A stretch of 64,000 nt of DNA from Bacillota bacterium (GTDB lineage: Bacteria; Bacillota; Clostridia; Christensenellales; Pumilibacteraceae). Below the pieces are notes generated by a model. That model did not search any database. It was not told the DNA's origin and saw only the letters and a program-made list of their open reading frames with translations. Shown here in pieces: positions 52,077 to 61,173 of the stretch; within the stretch, counting starts at the first letter, position 1; every line of letters begins with the position of its first letter. The stretch lies in contig WRLT01000009.1 in assembly GCA_009777485.1 (NCBI GenBank), positions 1-64,000 of the forward strand. The letters run 5' to 3'. The position numbers and the translations under genes were made by a program.

Positions 52077-52798
52077 TTTTATTTCCTGCTATTGATATTT
52101 TAAAAGGGCGCAGCGTGCGGCTTTTGCACGGCGCGTACAACCGTGTTACCGATTACGGCGAGCCTGTGGAAATGGCTAAAAAATGGGAAGCGCAAGGCGC
52201 GGAGTTTTTGCATATTGTCGATTTAGACGGGGCAAAAGCGGGTATGGGCGTTAATTCGGCCGTAGTTAAGCAAATTGTGCAAGCCGTTAAAATCCCCGTG
52301 CAATTAGGCGGCGGGATAAGAACCCTTTCTGATATTGCCGCGCGGCTTAACGATACAGGCGCGGCGCGGGTAATTTTGGGCACGGCATGCTGTGAAAATC
52401 CACAGCTGATTGCACAAGCGGTAAGCAGGTTCGGCGCGGAAAAAATCGTTGCGGGAATCGATGCAAAAGACGGCTTTGTTGCAGTAAAAGGCTGGCTGGA
52501 ATGTTTGCCGCTTTCGCCGTTTGAATTAGGAAAAAAAATGTACGCGGCGGGCTTGCGTTATACCGTATTTACCGATATCGGGCGCGACGGCGCATTAAGC
52601 GGTGTAAACGTTTCTGCGTGCGCGGAGATGACAAAGCAAACCAAATTGCAGTGCATTGCAAGCGGCGGAGTATCCGCGCTGAGCGATTTACACGCGCTAA
52701 AAAAAGAGGGGCTGTACGGTGCGATTTTAGGCAGGGCAATTTACGAAAAAAAGTTTAGCGTAGACGATGCGCTTAAAGCAATTAGCAGTAAGGAGTAG
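52073..52798 (+). CDS. hisA: ProFAR isomerase HisA
   Basis: HisA is a TIM-barrel isomerase. FPAIDILKGRSVRL, HIVDLDGAKAG, QLGGGIRTL, and TDIGRDGALSG with catalytic Asp residues (D8 and a late D) are present. 241 residues. hisF would normally follow, but hisIE starts six bases downstream instead. Confidence 0.95.
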   Translation: MILFPAIDILKGRSVRLLHGAYNRVTDYGEPVEMAKKWEAQGAEFLHIVDLDGAKAGMGVNSAVVKQIVQAVKIPVQLGGGIRTLSDIAARLNDTGAARVILGTACCENPQLIAQAVSRFGAEKIVAGIDAKDGFVAVKGWLECLPLSPFELGKKMYAAGLRYTVFTDIGRDGALSGVNVSACAEMTKQTKLQCIASGGVSALSDLHALKKEGLYGAILGRAIYEKKFSVDDALKAISSKE

Positions 52799-52803
52799 TG
52801 GTT

Positions 52804-53460
52804 ATGTCTGACAAAGTATTAAAATTTGACATAAATTCAGTAAAATTCGACGAAAAAGGATTAATTCCCGCCATTGTGTGCGACGCGCTTTCTAACCGCG
52901 TGCTGATGCAAGCGTATATGGATAAGCAAGCCTTACAGCTTACGCTTAACACAAAACAGGCGCATTATTACAGCCGCAGCCGCGCAAAGCTTTGGAAAAA
53001 AGGCGAGACTAGCGGCAACACACAAGAGGTTATTTCGGTAGTGCTAGACTGCGATTTAGATTGCGTTTTACTGCGTGTTAAGCAAAAAGGCGCGGCGTGT
53101 CATACGGGCGAGCCGTCTTGCTTTTTTAATGCGCGCTTAGATTTTTTAGATATTCCCGATATCGGCATTTTGCGCGATACCGAGCAAGCTATCCGCGAAC
53201 GCAGGCAAAATCCGCAAAAGGGTTCGTATACCAATTACTTGTTTGATAAAGGTTTAGAAAAGGTTTGCAAAAAAATAGCCGAAGAAAGCGGCGAAACCGT
53301 AATTGCCGCAATGAAAGGCGACAATGCCGAATTGTGCGCCGAATCTGCGGATTTACTGTACCACCTGCTTGTACTGCTTGCCATGCGCGGAGAAAGCTTA
53401 GACGGCGTATTGTCGGTACTGCGTAAACGCCGCGAACAAGAAAGAGAAAGAAATTATTAA
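52804..53460 (+). CDS. hisI: Bifunctional PRA-CH hydrolase / PRA-PH pyrophosphohydrolase HisIE
   Basis: Two domains catalyse consecutive steps 2 and 3. HisI (residues ~1-110) shows YYSRSRAKLWKKGETSGN and DCDLDCVLLRVKQKGAACHTG; HisE (~125-218) shows KKIAEESGETVIAA and ESADLLYHLLVLLA. The ATG at 52804 is chosen, with AAGGAG upstream. It is the last gene of the operon. Confidence 0.95.
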   Translation: MSDKVLKFDINSVKFDEKGLIPAIVCDALSNRVLMQAYMDKQALQLTLNTKQAHYYSRSRAKLWKKGETSGNTQEVISVVLDCDLDCVLLRVKQKGAACHTGEPSCFFNARLDFLDIPDIGILRDTEQAIRERRQNPQKGSYTNYLFDKGLEKVCKKIAEESGETVIAAMKGDNAELCAESADLLYHLLVLLAMRGESLDGVLSVLRKRREQERERNY

Positions 53461-53550
53461 ATTATCGGTCAAGTTTTAGCGGTGTAAATCGTTTTATTAT
53501 TAAGGGAAGCTTAACTTAGATAAAAAACTTATTTACGGAGGTAAAAATTT

Positions 53551-54798
53551 ATGCGGAAAATAATGTGTGTAGGGCTTATGCTAATCGTAGTATGCGGTTC
53601 GTTTTTGGGCTGTACAAAATACGAGCCGTACAAAATACAAGCTACCGATTTAATGAAACATATTCAAGCCGCGCCCGTAACAGGTGCGGAGGCGGATAAC
53701 ACGTTTATTTCTGCCGTTGCAGATTTTTCGTTTGATTTATTTAAGGAGGCTTTGGATACGGAGGATAGCACCTTAGTATCGCCCTTATCTGTTCTGCTTG
53801 CGCTTGCTATGACGGCAAACGGCGCGGAAGGTCAAACACGGCAGCAATTTGAGGCCGTTTTAGGCGGCGGCATGGCCATGCAGGAATTAAACGAATACTT
53901 GTATTCGTTTGTAAAAAGCCTTACAAGTCAAAACAAGTCGGTTTTAGAAATTGCTAATTCGATTTGGTTTAAAGAGGGCGAAATAAACGTATTAGAGGAA
54001 TTTTTGCAGACAAATGCCGATTATTACGGCGCGGCAGCCTACGGGGGCGCGTTTGACGAAAGTACAGTAGACGACATTAACGCGTGGGTAAAGGCACAAA
54101 CAAAGGGCTTAATCGATAAAATTTTAGAACAAATTCCTGCGGATGCCGTAATGTATTTAATTAACACGGTATATTTTGATGCGGAATGGCTGCGTCCGTA
54201 CACGGATTCGCACCCCCGAGTTTTTACTGCAAACAGCGGTGCAAAGCAAACCGCGCCGTTTATGAGTTCGGACGAAACGTTGTATCTTACAGACGCCCAT
54301 GCGCGCGGCTTTATCAAACCGTATGTCAACAATCATTACAGCTTTGCCGCACTGCTGCCTAATGAGGGGATATCCGTACACGATTATATAAACTCACTTT
54401 CGGGCGGCAAATTTGTTACTATTTTAAACAACGCGCAAAACGCTTTGGTTGCAACATCGATGCCAAAATTTGAATATGAATTCGAGCTTTCGTTAGTGGA
54501 TGCGTTGCAAGCTTTGGGCATTACAGAGGCGTTTAATCCCTTCAATGCGGATTTTTCACGGATAGGCACGACAGACTACTACGAAAATTTGTTTATATCG
54601 GACGTTTTGCATAAAACCTTTATCACGGTTGACTTAAAAGGCACAAAAGCGGCGGCCGTTACCAGCGTTGCGGTAAATGGAGCCGAGAGTGCCCCTGAAT
54701 ATATCGACTATATAGTATTAGAACGTCCGTTTATCTACGCGATTGTGGATAACGCTACTAATTTACCGCTGTTTATCGGCGCGGTGTTAAACGTGTAA
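53551..54798 (+). CDS. Lipoprotein serpin (serine protease inhibitor)
   Basis: The signal peptide ends in lipobox FLGC (Cys at residue 21), so the protein is lipid-anchored outside the cell. The serpin fold is clear: SPLSVLLALAMTANGAEGQT, IANSIWFKEG, NTVYFDAEWLRPY, and the C-terminal LERPFIYAIVDNATNLPLFIGAV. The reactive loop hinge reads GTKAAAVTSVAV: the small residues needed for loop insertion are kept, so it can be inhibitory, although the usual Glu at the hinge start is Lys. The loop continues as NGAESAPEYI, from which the protease target cannot be read. CGGAGGT precedes the ATG. Bacterial serpins are uncommon. Confidence 0.9.
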   Translation: MRKIMCVGLMLIVVCGSFLGCTKYEPYKIQATDLMKHIQAAPVTGAEADNTFISAVADFSFDLFKEALDTEDSTLVSPLSVLLALAMTANGAEGQTRQQFEAVLGGGMAMQELNEYLYSFVKSLTSQNKSVLEIANSIWFKEGEINVLEEFLQTNADYYGAAAYGGAFDESTVDDINAWVKAQTKGLIDKILEQIPADAVMYLINTVYFDAEWLRPYTDSHPRVFTANSGAKQTAPFMSSDETLYLTDAHARGFIKPYVNNHYSFAALLPNEGISVHDYINSLSGGKFVTILNNAQNALVATSMPKFEYEFELSLVDALQALGITEAFNPFNADFSRIGTTDYYENLFISDVLHKTFITVDLKGTKAAAVTSVAVNGAESAPEYIDYIVLERPFIYAIVDNATNLPLFIGAVLNV

Positions 54799-54852
54799 AA
54801 AATACAAATTTAATAATTCGACAGAAAAATTTAAAATTCGCGGTGATTTTGC

Positions 54853-54881
54853 TTGCAGTTTTTTGTTATTTCGTTTATACT
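54853..54881 (+). promoter_or_regulatory. Promoter of rpmF operon
   Basis: TTGCAG (54853-54858), 17 bases, TATACT (54876-54881). The leader of about 70 bases ends in AAGGAGGT before the ATG at 54958. Confidence 0.75.
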
Positions 54882-54957
54882 TAAAACGATTTTACAAAAT
54901 AAGCACTTTTGCTTTGTTTTGTATCGGGAATTAGAAGTATAAGGAGGTACAAAAATC

Positions 54958-55152
54958 ATGGCGGTACCTAAAAAGAAAACCTCAAAACAGCGCACCAACA
55001 CGCGCTTTGCCAACTGGAAGGTAAAAAATCCGCAGGTAGGCGAGTGTCCGCAGTGCCACGAGCCTAAACGCAGTCATCGCATATGTTCGCATTGCGGCTA
55101 TTATGACGGCGTTCAAAAGCTGGATACAGAAAAGAAAAAAGATAAGTCGTAA
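54958..55152 (+). CDS. rpmF: 50S ribosomal protein L32
   Basis: Sixty-four residues starting MAVPKKKTSKQRTNTR, with a zinc-binding CPQC...CSHC ribbon. A strong ribosome binding site AAGGAGGT is present. The DUF177 gene that usually precedes rpmF is absent; the serpin gene is in its place. Confidence 0.97.
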   Translation: MAVPKKKTSKQRTNTRFANWKVKNPQVGECPQCHEPKRSHRICSHCGYYDGVQKLDTEKKKDKS

Positions 55153-55162
55153 ATTTATCTGT

Positions 55163-55190
55163 AATAGCCTTACTGCGGTAGGGCTATTTT
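55163..55190 (+). terminator. Hairpin between rpmF and plsX
   Basis: AATAGCC-TTAC pairs with GTA-GGGCTATT and is followed by TTT. A weak terminator or attenuator that would give more rpmF than plsX transcript. Confidence 0.6.
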
Positions 55191-55220
55191 AAAGTGTTAG
55201 GGATATAGCGGTATTAAGGT

Positions 55221-56228
55221 ATGAAAATTGTTTTAGACGTTTTCGGGGCGGATAATTCGCCGCATGAAATTGTTAAGGGCGCGGTATTAGCATTAGAAGC
55301 TAAGCCAAATTTTAGCTTGATTTTAACAGGAGATGAAGCGGCAATCCGCGCCGAGCTTGCCAAATACAAATTTGATGCCGCCCGCATAGAAATTGTTCAT
55401 GCGCCCGATGTGATTACCAACAACGATATTCCTACCGAAGCTATACAAGCAAAAAAAGAATCCTCTATGGTTAAGGCGTTTAGTATCGCCAAAGAACGCG
55501 CCGATGTAGTAGGCACCGTTACGGCGGGCAGTACGGGCGCGGCGTTGGCGGGCGCGATTATGAAACTGGGGCGTATTACGGGCGTGCGCCGTCCTGCGCT
55601 TGCGCCGCTATTGCCTACCGAACAAGGCGGCAACGTGTGCTTGATAGATTGCGGCGCAAACGTAGATTGTCAGCCCGAATTTCTCACGCAGTTTGCTTTA
55701 ATGGGTACGGCGTACATGCGCACGTTGGGCATTGAAAATCCGCGTGTTGCCCTAGTGTCTAACGGCGTAGAGGACAAAAAGGGTAACGAGTTGGTACAAA
55801 AAACGTTTCCGCTTTTAAAGGAACTGCCGATTAACTTTGTAGGCAACATGGAGGCACGCGAGGCTTTAAGCGGCAAGTATGATGTTTTGGTGTGCGACGG
55901 CTTTGTAGGCAACGTGTTATTAAAAACCAGCGAGGGTACGGCAAATAGCCTTATGCGCATTATGAAGCGCACGCTTACCTCTACCTTGCGCGGAAAAATC
56001 GGCGGCGCGTTGGTGCGCAAGCCGCTTAAAAAAATGATGCGCAGCTTAGGCGACGAGGAGCGCGGCGGTTCGGCGTTTTTGGGCTGTTCTAAGCTGGTTG
56101 TTAAGGCGCACGGCGGTTCGGAGGCTTTAACCATTCGTGCCGCATTATTGCAAGTCGTCAAAATGGCGGCAGTAGATTTAACGGGTCAAATTAATCAACA
56201 AATGGCGAGATTACGGAATGAAGTTTAA
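55221..56228 (+). CDS. plsX: Phosphate acyltransferase PlsX
   Basis: PlsX makes acyl phosphate from acyl-ACP for PlsY. VLDVFGADNSPHEIVKGA, TVTAGSTGAALAGA, LIDCGANVDC and VCDGFVGNVLLKTSEG are typical. 335 residues. It overlaps smc by 11 bases; acpP and rnc, usually between them, are missing. Confidence 0.96.
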   Translation: MKIVLDVFGADNSPHEIVKGAVLALEAKPNFSLILTGDEAAIRAELAKYKFDAARIEIVHAPDVITNNDIPTEAIQAKKESSMVKAFSIAKERADVVGTVTAGSTGAALAGAIMKLGRITGVRRPALAPLLPTEQGGNVCLIDCGANVDCQPEFLTQFALMGTAYMRTLGIENPRVALVSNGVEDKKGNELVQKTFPLLKELPINFVGNMEAREALSGKYDVLVCDGFVGNVLLKTSEGTANSLMRIMKRTLTSTLRGKIGGALVRKPLKKMMRSLGDEERGGSAFLGCSKLVVKAHGGSEALTIRAALLQVVKMAAVDLTGQINQQMARLRNEV

Positions 56229-59200
56229 GCGCATAGAGGTGTCCGGCTTTAAATCGTTTGCGGACAAGCTTACAATTAAATTCGGTTCCGGAATTACAGG
56301 AATCGTAGGACCGAACGGCTGCGGCAAATCTAACGTAGCCGATGCGGTACGTTGGGTATTAGGCGAGCAATCCGCTAAGCTTTTGCGCGGGTCATCTATG
56401 CAGGACGTTATTTTTAACGGAACCGAGCAGCGCAAGTCGCTGTCGTTTTGCGAGGTTGCGCTGTATTTTAACAACATAGAGGACGAAAACGGTATACGGT
56501 TGTTTCCGTCTTTAGATTTTAACGAGGTAGTTATATCGCGCAAGCTGTACCGTTCGGGAGAATCAGAATATCTTTTAAATAAGCAGGTATGCCGTTTAAA
56601 GGATATTACGGGGTTATTGCACGACGGCAACATGGGCAGAGAAGGATATTCGATTATCGGGCAGGGTCGCATTGACGAGCTGCTTTCGGCAAAGCCTGAG
56701 GACCGCCGCGCAATTTTTGAGGAAGCTGCGGGCATTGCTAAATTTAAGGTTAAAAAAGTAGAATCCGAGCGTAAGCTGGGGCGAACCTCTGAAAATCTGG
56801 TTCGCATTACCGATATATTAGACGAAAAGGCTAAGCAGCTAGACCCGCTTACGCGCCAAAGCGAGGCGGCGCGTAAATGGCTTTCTTACCGCGACCGCTT
56901 AAAGCACCACGAAATTAACCTATACATTCATCAATACGATACCGCAAACGAGGCAAAGGCGTTTATCAGCCAGCGGCTTAGCGGCGTAATAGAAGAGTTA
57001 GAGCTTAAAAACCGCGAAAGTGAAAAGACTGCCGCCGAATATAACGAGGCAATGTCGGGCTTACATAACGCCGATCGTTCGATTGAGGTGCTGCGCGAGG
57101 AATTATTAGAGCTTACGGTAGGTATCGAAAAGCAAGCGGGCGAGGTTAAGCTGTTAAACGAGCGGCTGGGTTATTTAAACGCGCAAAGCGAAAGGCTGTC
57201 GGACGAAAATAAAAAGGCGCAAAGCGAGCACGCCGCGCTGTTATCCTTTATAGAGGAAGGGAAAGCGGCAGCAGAAGCGCGTTTAGAAGAATTAACGCAA
57301 AAGCGTACAGAGGCCGAACAGCTAAGCGCGCAATATATCGCGGTAGTGGAAGAGTTGGTGCGCGGCGAGGGAGAATCGGATAAGCGGCACAGAGAAATTT
57401 TCGAGGCGATGGATAAGCTGGCGGAAATTAAATCTAATACAGGCAGACTTTTGGCTGAAAAAGAGGGCTTAATTTCTTCGATTGACGATTTAAAAAAGCG
57501 TATAGAGTTTTATAACGCTAAGCTTGATACCGATAATGCAGAAGCTGCACGTTTAAAATCGGATATCGATGCGCGCGATGCGCAAAAAAAAGAATTATCT
57601 TTACAGCGCGAGGCTTTGCGTACAGAGCAGACCGAAGCCGCAGACGCGGTGCATGAATGCGCAAAAAAATTAGATAAGCTTGCCGCCGAATTCCACACGC
57701 ATAAAACGCGCCGTAAAATGTTTGCCGAAATGCAAGAGGCAAACGAAAGCTTTGCTTTTTCTGTAAAAAAACTGCTTTCGGACGCAAAAGAAAATAAAAC
57801 GTTAGCGGCAAAGTTCGAGGGCGTTGTAGCCGCGTTGATTAAGGTGCAAACAGGCTACGAAACCGCCGTAGAAACCGCGTTGGGAAATGCGGTTCAACAC
57901 ATGATTACTAAAAACGAAGAGGACGCGAAATTTTTAATTTCGTATCTAAAAGACAAGCGTTACGGGCGTGTTACTTTTTTGCCGATAACCTCTGTAAAGC
58001 CTAGACATATCGATGCACAGTATGCGCCTCTATTAAAAGAGGACGGTTGCTTAGGCCCTGCGCTAGATTTTATTTCGTTTGATGCGCGTTATGCGTCCGT
58101 CATGCGCGGGCTTTTAGGCGGTACGGTTTTTACCCGCGATATGGATGCAGCCGTTAAAATAGCAAAAAAATCGGGCTACGGCTTTAAAATTGTAACGCTG
58201 GACGGCGACGTAATTCAGTCGTCGGGTTCTATCACGGGCGGCAGTAAAAAATCAGAGCTTACCAACGTTTTTGGCTACGAGCGCGAAATTGAAGCACTGG
58301 ACAAGCATATTGCACTGCTTGAAAATCAAACAGCCGCCGCTACCTCTTTGCGTGAGGAAAAAGCTGCAATAGGCGCACAGCATACCAAAAAGCTTGCCGA
58401 TTTAAGCGAACTAATCCACGCGATTGATATCGACACGGCGGCTAAGCGCACGGCGTTTGACGCGCTGGATAATGCAGTTTGCGCGGCTAAGGATTCGGCG
58501 GCTAGTCTTGAATTAGAGCTTGCAAACGCCCAAAAGCGTATTGAAATAATTGATAAAGATTTAAATTCGGTTACCGAGCTTGAAAATATCGTATCCTCCG
58601 AGCGGTTAGAGGCTAGCGAAACCAACATCGAATTAAAGCAAAAGTTTGAAGCACTGCGCAGTGAGCGCGACGGCTTGCACGAGCGTATGCTAAACGCTAA
58701 AATGACGGTTTCTACCTTAGAAAACGATGTTAAAAATTATGAGGCGGATACGCGCCGTTTACAGGATAACGCGCTTACGTTAGCGGAGCGCATCGAATAC
58801 AATCATAGTCAGCTAATTGAAAATAAGGATATTATTCAGCGTATCGAGCGCGAATTAAACGTGTTTTCTACCGATGCTAAGGAAAGCGATTCTGACCGCG
58901 TAAAAGAAATTCGGCACACGCTTGCGGATTTAGACGCGTTTAAGCAAAAAATTCAAGCCAAGCTTAGCGAAATGGAAGAACGCCGCGGCGCGGTTTTAGA
59001 AGAAATTCAAAAAATACATGAGCGTAAAACCAAAGAAGAAATGCTATTGTTAAAGGTGGATTCGGATATCGAATATATGCAGAATCGTGTCGCCGAAGAA
59101 TACGAGCTTTCATACGAGGCGTGTTTAAAGTTTAAAGAGGACGGCTACGACACCAACGAGGGCAGCCGCGAGGCGGGCGTTTTAAAGCGGCAGATGCAAG

Positions 59201-59823
59201 CCTTAGGCCATGTTAATTTAGAGGCAATCGAGCAGTGTAAGCAGGTGTATGAAAGCTACCACGAGCTAGACGTGCAAAAGCAAGACCTGCTAAATGCAAA
59301 AGCCGACCTAGAAAAAATTATTGCGGACTTATCAAAGGAAATGCTGTCGCGCTTTACGCAGCATTTTGAAACCATTCGCAAAAACTTTATTAAAACTTTC
59401 CGTGAATTATTTGACGGCGGCACAGCGGATTTATTATTGCTAGAAAACGAAAATCCGCTTGAAGCAGGCATTGAAATTGTTGCCCAACCGCCCGAAAAAA
59501 AGCTGCAAACCATATCATTGCTAAGCGGCGGAGAGCGCGCGCTGACGGCAATCGCCATTTTATTTTCTATTTTAAAATTGCGCCCTATGCCGTTTTGTGT
59601 GTTAGACGAGATAGAGGCCGCCTTAGACGATGCCAACGCAACCAGATTTGCTAAGTATTTGCGGCGCTTTGCCGTAGGCACGCAGTTTATTGTAATAACG
59701 CACCGCAAGCCTACTATGGAGCTTGCCGATTCGTTGTACGGCGTAACAATGGAAGAAAAGGGCGTAAGTAAAATTGTTTCGGTTAAGCTGAGTGAGGCGG
59801 TTGCCGCCGCCGAAACAGCCTAG
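56218..59823 (+). CDS. smc: Chromosome partition protein SMC
   Basis: SMC compacts chromosomes with ScpA and ScpB. Walker A GPNGCGKSN lies at residues 32-40; two coiled-coil arms (~170-500 and ~670-1020) flank a hinge (~515-640, with a GGSKKSELTN-like segment after it). The signature LLSGGERALTAIAILF and Walker B FCVLDEIEAALDD lie at the C terminus. 1201 residues is normal. The ATG lies within the plsX end. Confidence 0.97.
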   Translation: MKFKRIEVSGFKSFADKLTIKFGSGITGIVGPNGCGKSNVADAVRWVLGEQSAKLLRGSSMQDVIFNGTEQRKSLSFCEVALYFNNIEDENGIRLFPSLDFNEVVISRKLYRSGESEYLLNKQVCRLKDITGLLHDGNMGREGYSIIGQGRIDELLSAKPEDRRAIFEEAAGIAKFKVKKVESERKLGRTSENLVRITDILDEKAKQLDPLTRQSEAARKWLSYRDRLKHHEINLYIHQYDTANEAKAFISQRLSGVIEELELKNRESEKTAAEYNEAMSGLHNADRSIEVLREELLELTVGIEKQAGEVKLLNERLGYLNAQSERLSDENKKAQSEHAALLSFIEEGKAAAEARLEELTQKRTEAEQLSAQYIAVVEELVRGEGESDKRHREIFEAMDKLAEIKSNTGRLLAEKEGLISSIDDLKKRIEFYNAKLDTDNAEAARLKSDIDARDAQKKELSLQREALRTEQTEAADAVHECAKKLDKLAAEFHTHKTRRKMFAEMQEANESFAFSVKKLLSDAKENKTLAAKFEGVVAALIKVQTGYETAVETALGNAVQHMITKNEEDAKFLISYLKDKRYGRVTFLPITSVKPRHIDAQYAPLLKEDGCLGPALDFISFDARYASVMRGLLGGTVFTRDMDAAVKIAKKSGYGFKIVTLDGDVIQSSGSITGGSKKSELTNVFGYEREIEALDKHIALLENQTAAATSLREEKAAIGAQHTKKLADLSELIHAIDIDTAAKRTAFDALDNAVCAAKDSAASLELELANAQKRIEIIDKDLNSVTELENIVSSERLEASETNIELKQKFEALRSERDGLHERMLNAKMTVSTLENDVKNYEADTRRLQDNALTLAERIEYNHSQLIENKDIIQRIERELNVFSTDAKESDSDRVKEIRHTLADLDAFKQKIQAKLSEMEERRGAVLEEIQKIHERKTKEEMLLLKVDSDIEYMQNRVAEEYELSYEACLKFKEDGYDTNEGSREAGVLKRQMQALGHVNLEAIEQCKQVYESYHELDVQKQDLLNAKADLEKIIADLSKEMLSRFTQHFETIRKNFIKTFRELFDGGTADLLLLENENPLEAGIEIVAQPPEKKLQTISLLSGGERALTAIAILFSILKLRPMPFCVLDEIEAALDDANATRFAKYLRRFAVGTQFIVITHRKPTMELADSLYGVTMEEKGVSKIVSVKLSEAVAAAETA

Positions 59824-59847
59824 CTGTCTAAAAAAGACGCAACAGCC

Positions 59848-59858
59848 GCACTACGCTT
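59848..59858. repeat. Third copy of GCACTACGCTT downstream of smc
   Basis: GCACTACGCTT lies 25 bases after the smc stop, followed by AGTCCG-TTAGGCAACACGG, a possible short stem. Other copies: 7054-7064 and 28741-28751. Confidence 0.5.
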
Positions 59859-59915
59859 AGTCCGTTAGGCAACACGGCGTAATTTTATTTCAATAACGCA
59901 AAAGGAGAAAAATTT

Positions 59916-60815
59916 ATGGGATTATGGGCAAAAATTAAGGCGGCTTTAAAAAAGACGAAAGACGCTATTGCATATAAGTTAAATAAGCTGTTTACGGGCG
60001 GCGTATTAAACGATGATTTTTATGACGAGTTAGAAATGATTTTGCTTTCCGCCGACATCGGCGCGGAAACTACCGAGCGGTTGTTAAAGGATTTAAAAAA
60101 AGCGGTAGACAAAAAATATATCCGCAAAACCGAGCCTGTAAAAGACGAATTAAAGCTGCTGATGCAGCAAATACTAGACGAAAACGAAATCCCGCAATAT
60201 TCTTACCCCATGATCATATTATTAGCGGGTGTAAACGGTGTAGGTAAAACTACGGCGATAGGCAAGCTTGCGCACAAATTCCGCAAGCAAAAAAAGTCTG
60301 TAACCATTGCCGCCGCCGATACGTTCCGCGCCGCCGCCGCCGACCAGCTTACGGTTTGGGCCGACAGGGCGGGCGTGCGGATTGTTAAACACGCCGAAGG
60401 CGCAGACCCTGGCGCCGTTGTATACGACGCGGTGCAAAGTTTTAAAAGCAAGTCCACCGACATATTGCTGATTGATACGGCGGGCAGATTGCACAATAAA
60501 AAGAATTTAATGGAAGAGCTTAAAAAAATTACGCGCATTATAGAGCGCGAGGCGGTAGGAATTCCGCTTTTCAATTTTATTGTGCTAGATGCCACTACGG
60601 GACAAAACGCCATTCCGCAGGTTGAGGTGTTTAACGAGGCTGTCGAAATAGACGGCATTATTCTTACTAAGCTAGACGGTACCGCAAAGGGCGGCGTAGT
60701 TTTAGGAATCGCCAACGAATTGCAAGTTCCCGTTGTGTATGTAGGCGTAGGCGAGGGAATAGAAGATTTAGAAGAATTCGATTCCGATGCGTTTGTAGAA
60801 GGAATTATGGAATAA
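59916..60815 (+). CDS. ftsY: Signal recognition particle receptor FtsY
   Basis: FtsY is the membrane receptor for the SRP. LLAGVNGVGKTTAIGKLA, AADTFRAAAADQL, IDTAGRLHNKKNLMEEL and TKLDGTAKGG are the SRP-GTPase motifs. 299 residues; the acidic N-terminal A domain of enterobacteria is absent, as is normal in Firmicutes. AAAGGAG precedes the ATG. Confidence 0.97.
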   Translation: MGLWAKIKAALKKTKDAIAYKLNKLFTGGVLNDDFYDELEMILLSADIGAETTERLLKDLKKAVDKKYIRKTEPVKDELKLLMQQILDENEIPQYSYPMIILLAGVNGVGKTTAIGKLAHKFRKQKKSVTIAAADTFRAAAADQLTVWADRAGVRIVKHAEGADPGAVVYDAVQSFKSKSTDILLIDTAGRLHNKKNLMEELKKITRIIEREAVGIPLFNFIVLDATTGQNAIPQVEVFNEAVEIDGIILTKLDGTAKGGVVLGIANELQVPVVYVGVGEGIEDLEEFDSDAFVEGIME

Positions 60816-60828
60816 CTTAAAAAAACGC

Positions 60829-60885
60829 TTGACAAAGCTTTGCGGTTTCGTTTATAATAGCCGTGTAAAGTAGTAATGCTTTACA
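60829..60885 (+). promoter_or_regulatory. Promoter and early hairpin before ylxM
   Basis: TTGACA (60829-60834), 18 bases, TATAAT (60853-60858). At the expected start lies TGTAAAG (60864-60870) paired with CTTTACA (60879-60885). The leader ends with GGGG before the ATG. Confidence 0.75.
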
Positions 60886-60900
60886 TAGACGGGGCATTAT

Positions 60901-61173
60901 ATGAAAGATTTAAAGTTTTCCGCGCTGCTAGATTTGTACGGAAAAATGCTTACGGATAAGCAGCAAGCCATGATGCGGCAATACTATCATTTAGATTGTT
61001 CGTTAGGCGAGGTTGCCGAAAGCGAGGGCATATCGCGTCAAGCGGTTCACGCATCGCTGCGCGGCGCACAAAACACCTTACTGCAAGCAGAGCAGCAGCT
61101 AGGATTTTACGAAAAGGTGCAAAACGCCGAAAAAGAGTTAGGAGTTGACCTATGGGATTATTTAGTTCGTTAG
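60901..61173 (+). CDS. ylxM: YlxM/p13-like HTH protein
   Basis: A 90-residue sigma-70 region-4-like helix-turn-helix protein (SLGEVAESEGISRQAVHASLRGAQ), found next to ffh in Firmicutes and thought to act in the SRP pathway. It overlaps ffh by 22 bases. Confidence 0.92.
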   Translation: MKDLKFSALLDLYGKMLTDKQQAMMRQYYHLDCSLGEVAESEGISRQAVHASLRGAQNTLLQAEQQLGFYEKVQNAEKELGVDLWDYLVR

